Shown here piece by piece: positions 1-10,197 of a DNA stretch of 64,000 nucleotides. The notes below the pieces were generated by a model. The model did not search any database, was not told the origin of the DNA, and worked only from the letters and a program-made list of their open reading frames with translations. The stretch lies in NCBI GenBank assembly GCA_016794585.1, contig JAEUJM010000046.1, positions 1 to 64,000 of the forward strand, in the 5' to 3' direction. This stretch comes from Acidimicrobiales bacterium. GTDB lineage: Bacteria; Actinomycetota; Acidimicrobiia; Acidimicrobiales; DATDAH01. Position numbers and translations under genes: made by a program. Positions within the stretch are counted from its first letter, which is position 1, and each line of letters begins with the position of its first letter.

Positions 1-30
1 GTCGAGCTCCCAACGCAGTTGACCAGCCAT
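1..30 (-). CDS. 5' end of a LexA-boxed gene running off the left edge
   Basis: Only ten codons are visible, reading MAGQLRWELD leftward from ATG at 30-28. The start is supported by a TAGCAT element (42-37) exactly six bases upstream, the spacing of leaderless genes elsewhere in this window. A perfect LexA-type palindrome at 44-57 abuts the -10 element, so SOS control is inferred. The visible peptide is too short to assign a family. An alternative in-frame start was not found in the short upstream stretch. Confidence 0.4.
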   Translation of the reverse strand, partial: MAGQLRWELD

Positions 31-43
31 GGCCGCATGCTAT

Positions 44-57
44 CGAACGTGTGTTCG
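44..57. promoter_or_regulatory. LexA/SOS box
   Basis: CGAAC-GTGT-GTTCG is a perfect inverted repeat with the 4-nt spacer of the actinobacterial SOS box (GAAC-N4-GTTC core). The identical 14-mer recurs at 10001-10014 before an HNH endonuclease. Here it lies directly upstream of the TAGCAT -10 element of the leftward gene at 30. Confidence 0.7.
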
Positions 58-94
58 CTCCGCTAGGAGCCCTGGGCGTCGGCGGCGCCGACCG

Positions 95-2350
<2,256 letters not shown>

Positions 2351-2388
2351 CTATTGAGTCGCCGGCTCTGCGGCGAAGCCGCCCCCCG

Positions 2389-3276
2389 TCACCGCTCGAG
2401 CGAGATCGCCACCTCGACGTCCCGGGAGGCGACCGGCACGAAGGCGTACCGGTCGGCCCGGAGGACGCAGTCCACCGAGCGGCAGTCCACCGCCTGGTGG
2501 TCCGTGGCCGCTTCGCGCTGCACGGTGAACGTGCCCACGAACCCGCCGGTCCCGTCGGCCACCCACCGCTCGGTCGGCCCACCGACGCAGGACTCCGGGG
2601 TGCTGTCCGCCGCGCACTGCTCGATCAGGACGGGCTCGCCGGCGTAGAAGCCCCTCCCCCGGACCTCGACCTGCTCGCCTGCCGCCAGCCCGGTGGCCGG
2701 GGTCACCGACAGCCGGGCGGGGCCCACGAGCGCCGCTCCGCGATCGAAGGAGAGGGCGGCCCGGGCGAGCACGACGCCGTCCGAGGCCACGACGAGCTCG
2801 CAGGGCTCGACCCGGCAGTCGACGCGTCGGTCGTACGCGTAGGCGTCGGCGTAGACCCGGAGCTGGGTCTCGGCGGTCCCGTCGTCACCGACCGGCCACC
2901 CCTCGCCCGACCCGACCTCGACCGCCTCACCCGCGGGCGCGGCGTCGTACGGGAAGCAGCGGTCGTCGAACACGGACTGCGCACCCTCCTCGCAGAGGGC
3001 GAACGAGACCTGCGTGTCCGGTTGGAGGTGCTCGGCCCGGACGTCCACCCGGGCGTCGTCGACCAGTCCGTTGTCGGGCCAGACCGAGAGGGTGGGCGGG
3101 GGCGGGTCCGAGTCGAACACGCAGGACGACAGGAGCACGCTCAGCGCCAGGACCAAGGCGACGACGACCAGCGCGCCGGCGACGCCGACCCCGCCCGGAC
3201 GGCCACGGTGAGGTGGCGCGTCGGACACCCCCCACGCGTCGGCACTTCGCCTCGCCGCGATAGTGGCCGGCGCCAC
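2389..3276 (-). CDS. Lipoprotein with two neocarzinostatin-like domains
   Basis: Last gene of a four-gene leftward run of paralogues. The N-terminus has a hydrophobic segment ending LLSSC, a plausible lipobox, so the product is probably anchored on the outer face of the membrane. Two repeats follow, each with the pattern T-(V)-x-P-x-x-GL, then C...C and VDCR-x(2-3)-C, matching the Ig-like beta-sandwich and two-disulfide layout of neocarzinostatin. It has two domains rather than three and lacks the C-terminal FTG tail of its siblings. GTG start follows the upstream stop by one base; a GTG at 3228 is an alternative. Function unknown. Confidence 0.7.
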   Translation of the reverse strand: MAPATIAARRSADAWGVSDAPPHRGRPGGVGVAGALVVVALVLALSVLLSSCVFDSDPPPPTLSVWPDNGLVDDARVDVRAEHLQPDTQVSFALCEEGAQSVFDDRCFPYDAAPAGEAVEVGSGEGWPVGDDGTAETQLRVYADAYAYDRRVDCRVEPCELVVASDGVVLARAALSFDRGAALVGPARLSVTPATGLAAGEQVEVRGRGFYAGEPVLIEQCAADSTPESCVGGPTERWVADGTGGFVGTFTVQREAATDHQAVDCRSVDCVLRADRYAFVPVASRDVEVAISLER

Positions 3277-3277
3277 C

Positions 3278-4414
3278 TCAGGACGTGAAGCGGATGGGCG
3301 CCTCGATCTGTTGCGGGCGGCCGGCGAACCGGAAGCGGCTGATCCGGACCGTGCAGTGCGCGACCCGGCAGTCGGCCCGTCGGCCCGAGCTGAGGCGCAC
3401 GGTGCGGTTGACCCGGATGCGGGCGACGAACGCTCCGGTGGCGTCGACCTCGGGATGCTCGAAGTTCCACATGAAGCAGGACGACACGGCGACGACGCAC
3501 TGTTGCAGGGACATCGGCTCGCGCCCGTAGAACCCCTCGCCCCGCACCGTCACCCACTGGTGGTGGACGAGTCCGGTCCCCGCCCGGACCTCGATGGTGG
3601 GCGGGCCTCGCAGCGGCGCCGCCGAGTCGAAGGAGAGCGGCACGCGGGCAACGATCGCGTTGCGCACGGAGGCGACCAGTTCGCAGGCAACCACCCGGCA
3701 GTCCGTCCGACGCGGGTAGGTGTAGGCGTTCGCATAGGCCCACAGACGGTCGCGGAACGCCCCGTCCGGGCCGACCTGGCGCATGGCGTACCACCACTCC
3801 GGCGGCCCGGCACCGGGACTGGCGTTCCACGCCTGGTTCACGTCGGAGCCGTTGCCCAGGCCGTGACAGTCGTCGTCACGGAACTCCGTGGTCGCCACCG
3901 CGCACTCGGAGTAGAAGACCCAGTCACCCGGCGTGAAGTGGGCTCCCTCGACCACGATCTGGTCGCCATCGGCCAGGCCCCCGCCAGGGGTCACCGTGAG
4001 CGACGGGCGAGGCAGGAGCGGCGCTACCGGGTCGAACGCGATCGGCGCACCGACCAGGGCGATGAAGTCGACACGAAACTCGCATGCGCTCACCAGGCAG
4101 TCGACCTCGCCCTCCTCGGTCGGGAAGTAGGCGCGGGCGACCCGCTCGACGGCGAAGTGACCCACGTCGTCCGCGTCGACCCGGACCCACTGCGTCGCAC
4201 AGCGGCTGGTGCCCACTTCACAAAACTCGAGCAACGGACTGGAGTCGGGCCACCAGTCGTGTCCCTCGACGGTGACGGTCTGCCCGTCGACGAGGCCGGT
4301 CGACGGGGTGACGGTCAGCGTCGGGCTTCGATCGGCCTCCTGTGCCGACGCCGGCGCCATGATCCCGGCGACGAGGGCGACCACCGCCGCTGCGACGAGG
4401 AGTATCCGCCGCAT
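3278..4414 (-). CDS. Secreted protein with three neocarzinostatin-like domains
   Basis: Signal peptide MRRILLVAAAVVALVAG with cleavage after APASA, then three repeats of about 110 residues. Each begins like LTVTPSTGLVDGQTVTVEG and carries an early cysteine pair and a VDC-type pair, the disulfide positions of neocarzinostatin/actinoxanthin. Ends APIRFTS on the last strand of domain 3. The start at 4414 was chosen because the signal peptide begins there; a GTG at 4471 would add 19 hydrophilic residues. A 20-codon signal-like ORF sits between this gene and the previous stop. Secretion is well supported; ligand and role are unknown. Confidence 0.75.
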   Translation of the reverse strand: MRRILLVAAAVVALVAGIMAPASAQEADRSPTLTVTPSTGLVDGQTVTVEGHDWWPDSSPLLEFCEVGTSRCATQWVRVDADDVGHFAVERVARAYFPTEEGEVDCLVSACEFRVDFIALVGAPIAFDPVAPLLPRPSLTVTPGGGLADGDQIVVEGAHFTPGDWVFYSECAVATTEFRDDDCHGLGNGSDVNQAWNASPGAGPPEWWYAMRQVGPDGAFRDRLWAYANAYTYPRRTDCRVVACELVASVRNAIVARVPLSFDSAAPLRGPPTIEVRAGTGLVHHQWVTVRGEGFYGREPMSLQQCVVAVSSCFMWNFEHPEVDATGAFVARIRVNRTVRLSSGRRADCRVAHCTVRISRFRFAGRPQQIEAPIRFTS

Positions 4415-4415
4415 G

Positions 4416-4478
4416 TCAACGCGCACCCGCGAGCACGAGCGCGACGAGTACGCCGACGAGACGGCGCGCACGGGTCAT
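4416..4478 (-). CDS. 20-codon ORF resembling a signal peptide between two paralogues
   Basis: ATG at 4478 overlaps the TGA of the upstream gene (ATGA) and encodes MTRARRLVGVLVALVLAGAR before a TGA one base from the ATG at 4414. It looks like a second signal peptide in another frame. It could be a coupling leader peptide, a relic of an older start lost by frameshift, or chance. Whether it is translated cannot be judged from sequence. Confidence 0.3.
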   Translation of the reverse strand: MTRARRLVGVLVALVLAGAR

Positions 4479-5626
4479 CCCGTGAACCTCGGGGTCACGG
4501 CGACGGGGGCGGCCGGCGATGGCGCCGGTGCGAAGTCGATCGCCGCATCGACGAAGTCGTCATCGGTGTTGGCGTGGCGGTAGGCACGGACGACACACCC
4601 CCAGCGCTCGCAGTCGGCGGTGTCGCCGGTCGCCTGGGTGAAAGTGGCGTGCACCGCGAGCTCGGCGTCGACGGTGCCGTCGGCGTCGACGGTGACGAGC
4701 CGACCGCCGTCCAGGTCGCAGACCTCGGGCGTGGCGTCGATGGCGATGCACTCGCTCAGAAGCAGCTGCTCGCCTGGGTCGAAGGCGGAGCCGACGACTC
4801 GGACGGTCTGGCCGTCGCGCAGACCGGTCGACGGCCGTGCCTCGATCTCCGGCCGTGGCAGCAGAGGCGAATCCGGATCGAAGCCGATGGTGGCCCGCGG
4901 CTCGATGGACAGGTTCGCGGCCAGGTCGACGAGCGAGACGGTGCAGGCGTCGACCCGGCAGTCGGTGGGCCGTGGGATGGCGAGGAGCCGGGCGAGGAGC
5001 GCCGGTTCGGCCACGACGTGACCGAACCCGTCCGATGCCCAGGTGGCGTCGCCGTAGACGACGCACCCCTCGTCCAGGGTCACGGCGGACGCCGGGCACT
5101 GCGCCACCCAGTAACGCTGGTCAGGGGCGTAACCGTCACCGGTGACCGTGACGGTCTGGCCATCGACGAGGTCGGTGGCCGGGTCGACCGCGATCGTCGG
5201 GGGCGGCAGCAACGGGGCGTTCGGGTCGAAGGCGATGGCCTCGGCAGCGGACTGGTTGAGCGTGTCGGGCCAGGCGCGGACCTCACACGGGGTGAGGAGG
5301 CAGTCGACCGGGTGGAGGTCGGGCCCGGTGAACTGCACCCGCGGCCGCAGCGTGGTGGCGAACGAACCGTCCGGCGCGGCCACGACGTCGATGCTCGTCC
5401 CCCCGCAGTGGCCAGTCCCGGCGGCGCAGACCGTGACCCACAGCTCGGCACCGGCGGGCCAACCGGTGCCGGCGACCTCGACCTCTTGACCGTCGACCAG
5501 ATCCGTGCTCGGCGACACGGTGATCGAGCGCGCGTCGGGGGCCGCCGCGGCGGCCGGCGCGGCGACGGCCCCGAAGATCAGCAGCCCGAGCACGACGCCG
5601 AGCACCCCGTGGCGGTGCGCTCTCAC
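4475..5626 (-). CDS. Secreted protein with three neocarzinostatin-like domains and FTG tail
   Basis: Start GTG at 5626 overlaps the TGA of the upstream gene (GTGA), implying translational coupling. A signal peptide with LGVVLGLLIFGAVAAP and an Ala-rich cleavage site precedes three repeats beginning ITVSPSTDLVDGQEVEVAG, IAVDPATDLVDGQTVTV and IEARPSTGLRDGQTVRV. Linkers between domains read AFDPNAPLLP or similar. The protein ends PVAVTPRFTG, a tail shared with three siblings. Cysteine spacing matches two disulfides per domain as in neocarzinostatin. No enzyme motif is visible; function unknown. Confidence 0.78.
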   Translation of the reverse strand: MRAHRHGVLGVVLGLLIFGAVAAPAAAAAPDARSITVSPSTDLVDGQEVEVAGTGWPAGAELWVTVCAAGTGHCGGTSIDVVAAPDGSFATTLRPRVQFTGPDLHPVDCLLTPCEVRAWPDTLNQSAAEAIAFDPNAPLLPPPTIAVDPATDLVDGQTVTVTGDGYAPDQRYWVAQCPASAVTLDEGCVVYGDATWASDGFGHVVAEPALLARLLAIPRPTDCRVDACTVSLVDLAANLSIEPRATIGFDPDSPLLPRPEIEARPSTGLRDGQTVRVVGSAFDPGEQLLLSECIAIDATPEVCDLDGGRLVTVDADGTVDAELAVHATFTQATGDTADCERWGCVVRAYRHANTDDDFVDAAIDFAPAPSPAAPVAVTPRFTG

Positions 5627-6795
5627 CCCGTGAACCTCGGGGAGGCGGCGACGGGGGACGCCGGCGGCGGGCCGTCGGTGGCCTCGGGGGCGAAGGAGAT
5701 GGTGGCGTCCACCTCGCGCCCGTCGTCCAGGGAGAAGGCCCGGATCACACACGGGTCGAGATCGCAGTCGTGGGCGCCGGCGGAGAACCGCTCGAAGCGG
5801 CGGTGGACCGTCACCGTCGCCTCGAAGGCGCCGTCGACGGGCGTGACGAACGGAGGCTCTCCGGCGAACACCGCACAGTCGTCGAGGACCTCACCGAGAT
5901 CCCCGCACTCCAGCAGCACCACCGTGGTGTCGCGGGCGAAGCCGGCGCCGGTGACCTGGACGCTCTGGCCGTCTGCGAGCCCGTCGTCTGGGGTCACCAC
6001 GAGGGTCGGCGCCGGGCGCAGAGGCCCGTCCGGATCGAAGGCGATCGCCGCACGCGCCTGGACCCCGCCGGCGATCGACGCGATCACCAGCTCACAGGAC
6101 TCGATGCGGCAGTCGACGGAGCCGTCTCGATCGAAGAAGATCGCCTCGACCTGGACCTCGGCCGAGAGGGTGCCGTCCCCCTCGGTCTCGGCGAAGGTCG
6201 GGAACACGACGCACCCGTCGAAGGTGATCTGACCGGGACGACACTGGGCGAACAGCATGAACGTGCCAGGCAGGAAGCCGGCTCCGGCGACGGACACGGT
6301 CTGCCCGTCCACGAGGCCGGAGTCGGGCGTGGCCGTCATCGCCGGCGGCGGGAGCAGCACCGTCGACGGGTCGAAGGCGATGGGGACCGAGGCGGTGTGG
6401 TCCTCGTTCTCCTCGTTGCCCGCGAGCACCTCGCAGGCCTCGACCCGGCAGTCGACCGGGGTGCCGTCGAAGGCGGTGAACACCGCACGCACGGCGAGCG
6501 GCAGGGTGAAGGTACCGGCGCCGTTCACCTCTCTCCGTCCGAATGAGCCCCCGCATTGCTGGGTGCCGGTAACGCACTGAAAGGCGACGACACCTGCGCC
6601 CGGCCGCCACCCGGTGCCGTCGACCGTGACCGTCTGCCCGTCGTCGAGGTCGGAGCTCGGCGTGACCGTGATCGAGCGGGCCTCGGCCGGCGCCGACTCC
6701 TGGGCCTGCACGCCAGCGGGCGCGAAGGCGGCGGCGATCACCAGGGCGGCGACCACCACCCGGATGACCCTCGCCCGCTGCGAACCTGCCTCCAC
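5623..6795 (-). CDS. Secreted protein with three neocarzinostatin-like domains and FTG tail
   Basis: First gene of the leftward run. GTG at 6795 has GGGGAGAG upstream at good spacing, and a TACGGT -10-like element at 6839-6834 suggests a short leader. Signal peptide VIRVVVAALVIAAAFAP, cleavage near VQAQ. Three repeats begin ITVTPSSDLDDGQTVTVDG, MTATPDSGLVDGQTVSVAG and LVVTPDDGLADGQSVQVTG; each has C...C and a CR-x(2-3)-C or CDLDPC pair. Ends PVAASPRFTG. Neocarzinostatin itself opens TVTPSSGLSDG and has VDCTTAAC, so family membership is strong at motif level. A role in enediyne binding cannot be assumed. Confidence 0.8.
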   Translation of the reverse strand: MEAGSQRARVIRVVVAALVIAAAFAPAGVQAQESAPAEARSITVTPSSDLDDGQTVTVDGTGWRPGAGVVAFQCVTGTQQCGGSFGRREVNGAGTFTLPLAVRAVFTAFDGTPVDCRVEACEVLAGNEENEDHTASVPIAFDPSTVLLPPPAMTATPDSGLVDGQTVSVAGAGFLPGTFMLFAQCRPGQITFDGCVVFPTFAETEGDGTLSAEVQVEAIFFDRDGSVDCRIESCELVIASIAGGVQARAAIAFDPDGPLRPAPTLVVTPDDGLADGQSVQVTGAGFARDTTVVLLECGDLGEVLDDCAVFAGEPPFVTPVDGAFEATVTVHRRFERFSAGAHDCDLDPCVIRAFSLDDGREVDATISFAPEATDGPPPASPVAASPRFTG

Positions 6796-6944
6796 GGAAC
6801 TCTCCCCGCCGGCCCTCTCCCGGGCGCGGTGCCACCGTAGTGCACCTCGTTCACGGGAAATATGTACAGGGCTGTCTGGTCGGTTGACCGGCAATGTTCG
6901 GCGTGGGAGGGTGCCCCGCGCGGGAAATGGGGAGGGGACCGACG
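6796..6944. promoter_or_regulatory. Divergent intergenic region of the neocarzinostatin-like cluster
   Basis: This 149-bp region separates the four leftward from the two rightward paralogues and must hold both promoters. Leftward, TACGGT at 6839-6834 is a candidate -10. Rightward, GGGGAGGGG near 6930 is a strong ribosome site; no convincing -35/-10 pair was seen, though TTGACC occurs at 6884. The middle is locally AT-rich around 6858-6866. Confidence 0.5.
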
Positions 6945-8165
6945 ATGGCTCACGGTGGAACGCTCGCCCCGGTCCGGCCCCTGCTCGCCCTGGTGGCCGC
7001 CGCCGCCCTCGTCGTGGGGATCGCACCGACGGTCGCCGCCCAGGCCGGTCCGCTCCCGGAAGCCGCCCCCACGGTGACCGTCACCCCGGACACCGATCTG
7101 GTGGACGAGCAGGTCGTGGCCGTCCACGGCGAGGGCTTCGCCGACAGCCGCGGCTACCTGACCTACGTCCAGTGCGCCGCCGACGGCGACCTGTTCAGCG
7201 ACAAGTGCCGCGGTGCCGAGACGGGCGCCGAGGTCCCAAGTGATGTGCACCTCGATGGCAGCTTCGACGGCACGTACCGCGTCGACGCGCAGTTCTACAC
7301 GGACGACGGCGACCTGATCGACTGCCGCCTGGCGCCAGGCTGCGTGCTCCGCATGGACTCGGCCTTCGGGCCGGTCGACCTGCCCCTGACCTTCGATCCG
7401 TCCGCACCCCTCGCGCCGCCACCGGTGCTGACCGCGACGCCGGACACGGATCTCACCGACGGGACCCGGGTCCAACTCGAGCTCACCGGCTTCCGACCGG
7501 GCGGGTACCTGTACCTGTACCTGTGTCCGGGCACCTCCCGATCGGCGGACTGCGCGTTCGGCGACGAGCTCCTCGAGCCGATCGTCGCTGATGACGCCGG
7601 CCACGTCGAGACCGAGGTCATCCTGCGAGCGGTCAACGACGCCCAGTCTGGCGCACGCTTCGACTGCCGGGAGGTGGATTGCCACCTGGTGGCCACCGAG
7701 GGCCAGAGCCTCAACAACAACGTCGCCGCCCGGGTCGCCTTCGACCCGGATGCTCCCCTCGCCCCGGAGCCCTCCATCACGGTGACGCCATCGACCGGGC
7801 TGGTCGACGGTCAAGCCGTCGACGTCGCCGTCGAGGGGCTCATCCCGGGCGAGCACTTCTCCGTCGTGGAGTGCCTGGTGCCGACCCGGGCCCACCTCTA
7901 CTACACGTGCGATCCGCACGGTTGGACCGACGTCGTCGCGGGCGATGGCGGTAGCTACGCGACCCGCATGACGGTGCGCGACCACTTCCCCGACGAGATC
8001 CGCGACGAGGAGATCGATTGTCGGGTCATGCCCTGCGCCATCGGGTTGGCCCGGATGATCGACATGGACGCCGTCCTCGTGCCGAGGGTCGCCCTCTCCT
8101 TCGCATCGGCCAACGGCGCGCTGGTCCCCGAGCCCGCCGCCGCCTCGCCCAGGTTCACCGGATGA
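6945..8165 (+). CDS. Secreted protein with three neocarzinostatin-like domains and FTG tail
   Basis: First gene of the rightward pair. ATG at 6945 has GGGGAGGGG upstream. The signal peptide contains LLALVAAAALVVGIAP with cleavage after TVAAQA or nearby. Three repeats start VTVTPDTDLVDEQVVAV, LTATPDTDLTDGTRVQLEL and ITVTPSTGLVDGQAVDVAV. Conserved cysteine pairs include DCRLAPGC, DCREVDC and DCRVMPC. Ends EPAAASPRFTG. Extracellular location is inferred from the signal peptide and disulfides. No catalytic motif recognised. Confidence 0.8.
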   Translation: MAHGGTLAPVRPLLALVAAAALVVGIAPTVAAQAGPLPEAAPTVTVTPDTDLVDEQVVAVHGEGFADSRGYLTYVQCAADGDLFSDKCRGAETGAEVPSDVHLDGSFDGTYRVDAQFYTDDGDLIDCRLAPGCVLRMDSAFGPVDLPLTFDPSAPLAPPPVLTATPDTDLTDGTRVQLELTGFRPGGYLYLYLCPGTSRSADCAFGDELLEPIVADDAGHVETEVILRAVNDAQSGARFDCREVDCHLVATEGQSLNNNVAARVAFDPDAPLAPEPSITVTPSTGLVDGQAVDVAVEGLIPGEHFSVVECLVPTRAHLYYTCDPHGWTDVVAGDGGSYATRMTVRDHFPDEIRDEEIDCRVMPCAIGLARMIDMDAVLVPRVALSFASANGALVPEPAAASPRFTG

Positions 8166-9361
8166 TCCGCCCCGCCCGCACCCTCCTCCTCGGGTTGCTC
8201 GCCGTGGTCGCCTACGCCCCGACACCAGCGTTGGCCGCCCCGCCGCCGACGCCGACCGTGACGGCGACGCCGAGCACGGGGCTGGTCGACGGGCAGGTCA
8301 TCGCAGCGCACGGCGACGGCTTCGACGAGTTGCGCTTCGGCTACGTGCTGTTCCAGCAGTGCGCCGCCGGCGCGACCCGGCGTGGCTGCCACATCAGCGA
8401 CGTCGCCGCCGACCCGGTGCAGGGACCGGGCGGCACCGTCGACCAGGACCTACGCGTCCAGGCGGTGTTCCGAGGCGAGGACGGGGTCGAGGTGGACTGC
8501 CGGGTGGCACCGGGCATGTGCGTCGTGCGCGCCGTCACGGAGGCCGGCACCGACGCGGTCGACGCGCCGCTGACCTTCGACCCGGGGGCGGCCCTCGAAC
8601 CGCCGCCGACGGTGACGGTCACGCCGGACACCGACCTCGTGGACGGACAGGTGGTGCGCGTCGAAGTGGACGGGTTCACGCCGAGTGAGTGGGTGCGCGT
8701 GAAGCTCTGCGACGGGCCATCACCGTTCGACCGCTGCTTCGAGGGCTCTGCGCTCGCCGCCGACGTCGGCAGCGACTCGACGGGGCACGTCGAGACCGAT
8801 GTGCGGCTCCGGACGATCGTGCACCCGGGGGTCCGCTACGAGTCGTCGACACCGGAGGCGGCCCCACCCTTCGACTGCCGGCAGGTCGCGTGCTTCCTCG
8901 TGGTCACCGAGGAGGTGCCGGGCAACAGCGACGGCGCCGCCGCACTCGGCTACGACCCGGACGCGCCCGTCGCGCCCGAGGCCCGGCTCACCGCCACGCC
9001 GACGACCGGCCTGCGGGACGGCCAGACGGTCTCGTTCGCGGTGTCCGGCCTGTTCGCCGGCGAGCGCTTCGTGATCGGCCAGTGTGCTCCCGACGCCCTC
9101 GTCCGGGAGATCTGTGGCGACGAGCAGGACCTGCGGGCCGACGCCGACGGGACGGGCCACGGCCGACTGACCGTCCACACCACGTACACCCACGGTGTGT
9201 TCGACGACCCGCCGGTCGACTGCTTCGCCACGCCGTGCGAGCTCTGGCTCTGGCAATACGACGACGATGACGGGCCGGACGCGACATTGGCGCTGTCGTT
9301 CGCCGACGGCCCGACCTCGCCCGCCACACCCATCGCCGCGACGCCCGCCTTCACCGGCTGA
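8162..9361 (+). CDS. Secreted protein with three neocarzinostatin-like domains and FTG tail
   Basis: ATG at 8162 overlaps the preceding TGA (ATGA), so it is probably co-translated with the gene before it. Signal peptide MIRPARTLLLGLLAVVAYAP, cleavage after PALA. Three repeats begin VTATPSTGLVDGQVIAAHG, VTVTPDTDLVDGQVVRVEV and LTATPTTGLRDGQTVSFAV. Domain 2 carries an enlarged loop before its DCRQVAC pair; domain 3 ends with DCFATPC. The C-terminus PIAATPAFTG is the most divergent version of the shared tail. Function unknown. Confidence 0.8.
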   Translation: MIRPARTLLLGLLAVVAYAPTPALAAPPPTPTVTATPSTGLVDGQVIAAHGDGFDELRFGYVLFQQCAAGATRRGCHISDVAADPVQGPGGTVDQDLRVQAVFRGEDGVEVDCRVAPGMCVVRAVTEAGTDAVDAPLTFDPGAALEPPPTVTVTPDTDLVDGQVVRVEVDGFTPSEWVRVKLCDGPSPFDRCFEGSALAADVGSDSTGHVETDVRLRTIVHPGVRYESSTPEAAPPFDCRQVACFLVVTEEVPGNSDGAAALGYDPDAPVAPEARLTATPTTGLRDGQTVSFAVSGLFAGERFVIGQCAPDALVREICGDEQDLRADADGTGHGRLTVHTTYTHGVFDDPPVDCFATPCELWLWQYDDDDGPDATLALSFADGPTSPATPIAATPAFTG

Positions 9362-9377
9362 TCCCCCGGATCCGCCT

Positions 9378-9938
9378 TCAGCGGTCGAAGAGGACGTCGA
9401 GATCCAGGGCGAAGCCGGGGATCACCGGGGTGGTGAGGTGCTCGGGAGCGGTGACCTCGAGGGCGAGGTCGAAGAGCGGCTCGGCCGGCTTCGACCGACG
9501 GAACACCAGGACCGAATCGGCCACGGTGTCGACCAGCCAGAGCTCGGGGACGCCGCCGGCCTCGTAGCGCGACTTCTTGACGTGCACGTCGTAGCGCCAC
9601 GTCGTCGGCGACCGGACCTCCACCACGAGGTCGAGCGGGCCCTCATGGCCACGACCTTCTCGCGGCAGGCGGTGCTCGTCCGTGCGCCACCAGACGTCGG
9701 GCACGAACACGTTGTGGTCGTCCATCCGCGCCTGGAGGCCCGAGCCCGCCTCGCCCGCCTCCGGATGCTCCTCGGCGAAGGACATCAGCTTGTGCAGGAT
9801 CCAGTCGGAGAGCCGCTGGTGGCGGGTGTTGGGCGTGTCCACGACGATCTCCCCGTCGATGAGCTGCGTGTTCTTCAGGACGCCAGGGAGGGCGACGAAC
9901 TCATCTGCGCTGAGGCGCGGGGGTGCGGCCATGGCCAT
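9378..9938 (-). CDS. Uma2-family putative endonuclease (DUF820)
   Basis: A 186-residue protein of the Uma2 family, which has a restriction-endonuclease-like fold and unknown biological role. Visible signature: LSADEFVALPG near residue 10, QLIDGEIVV, PDVWWRTDEH, LDLVVEVRSPTT, the KKSRYEAGGVPELWLVD motif, and a hydrophobic C-terminal segment. These supply the D-(E-x-K)-like acidic and lysine positions of the fold. ATG at 9938 is preceded by TACCGT (9950-9945) at six bases, so the mRNA is probably leaderless. It ends 17 bp from the convergent neocarzinostatin-like gene. Confidence 0.85.
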   Translation of the reverse strand: MAMAAPPRLSADEFVALPGVLKNTQLIDGEIVVDTPNTRHQRLSDWILHKLMSFAEEHPEAGEAGSGLQARMDDHNVFVPDVWWRTDEHRLPREGRGHEGPLDLVVEVRSPTTWRYDVHVKKSRYEAGGVPELWLVDTVADSVLVFRRSKPAEPLFDLALEVTAPEHLTTPVIPGFALDLDVLFDR

Positions 9939-9944
9939 GGCCGC

Positions 9945-9950
9945 ACGGTA
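9945..9950 (-). promoter_or_regulatory. Leaderless -10 element of the Uma2 gene
   Basis: TACCGT on the minus strand, six bases before ATG at 9938. No Shine-Dalgarno sequence is present. Confidence 0.6.
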
Positions 9951-9997
9951 GCGATGCCTCCACCCGACCGAAAGGGCCAGATTCTGGGTTTCAGCAC

Positions 9998-10026
9998 TTG
10001 CGAACGTGTGTTCGTTCAGCTACGGT
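9998..10026 (+). promoter_or_regulatory. SOS promoter with LexA box before the HNH endonuclease
   Basis: TTGCGA (9998-10003), a 17-bp spacer and TACGGT (10021-10026) form a promoter. The perfect LexA palindrome CGAACgtgtGTTCG at 10001-10014 overlaps the -35 box. Repression by LexA is inferred. SOS boxes before 13E12/DUF222 genes are established in mycobacteria. Confidence 0.75.
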
Positions 10027-10197
10027 GTCCGGTAGTCGGAATGCAGGGCCTGCGACGCATGTGTGAGCCAGGGCCACGACGACGATGTTCGTCGTGAGGT
10101 CCCACGGGCAGTGCGTTCGCCGCTCCCGACGCCCGGCCGCCGCGAGGCGTCTGCCGGTAGCCAGTGCACCCGAGTCGTTGTTCCTGGGAGCCGCCCT

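Noticed and set aside
3263-6232. A 989-codon plus-strand frame across the neocarzinostatin-like genes
   Set aside because: It is antisense to three genes with signal peptides and conserved cysteine repeats; its own translation is Arg/Gly/Asp-rich without domain structure.
2389-9361. Interpretation of the cluster as an enediyne antibiotic locus
   Set aside because: No enediyne polyketide synthase, tailoring or resistance genes occur anywhere in the window; only the apoprotein-like domains are present, in multidomain form.
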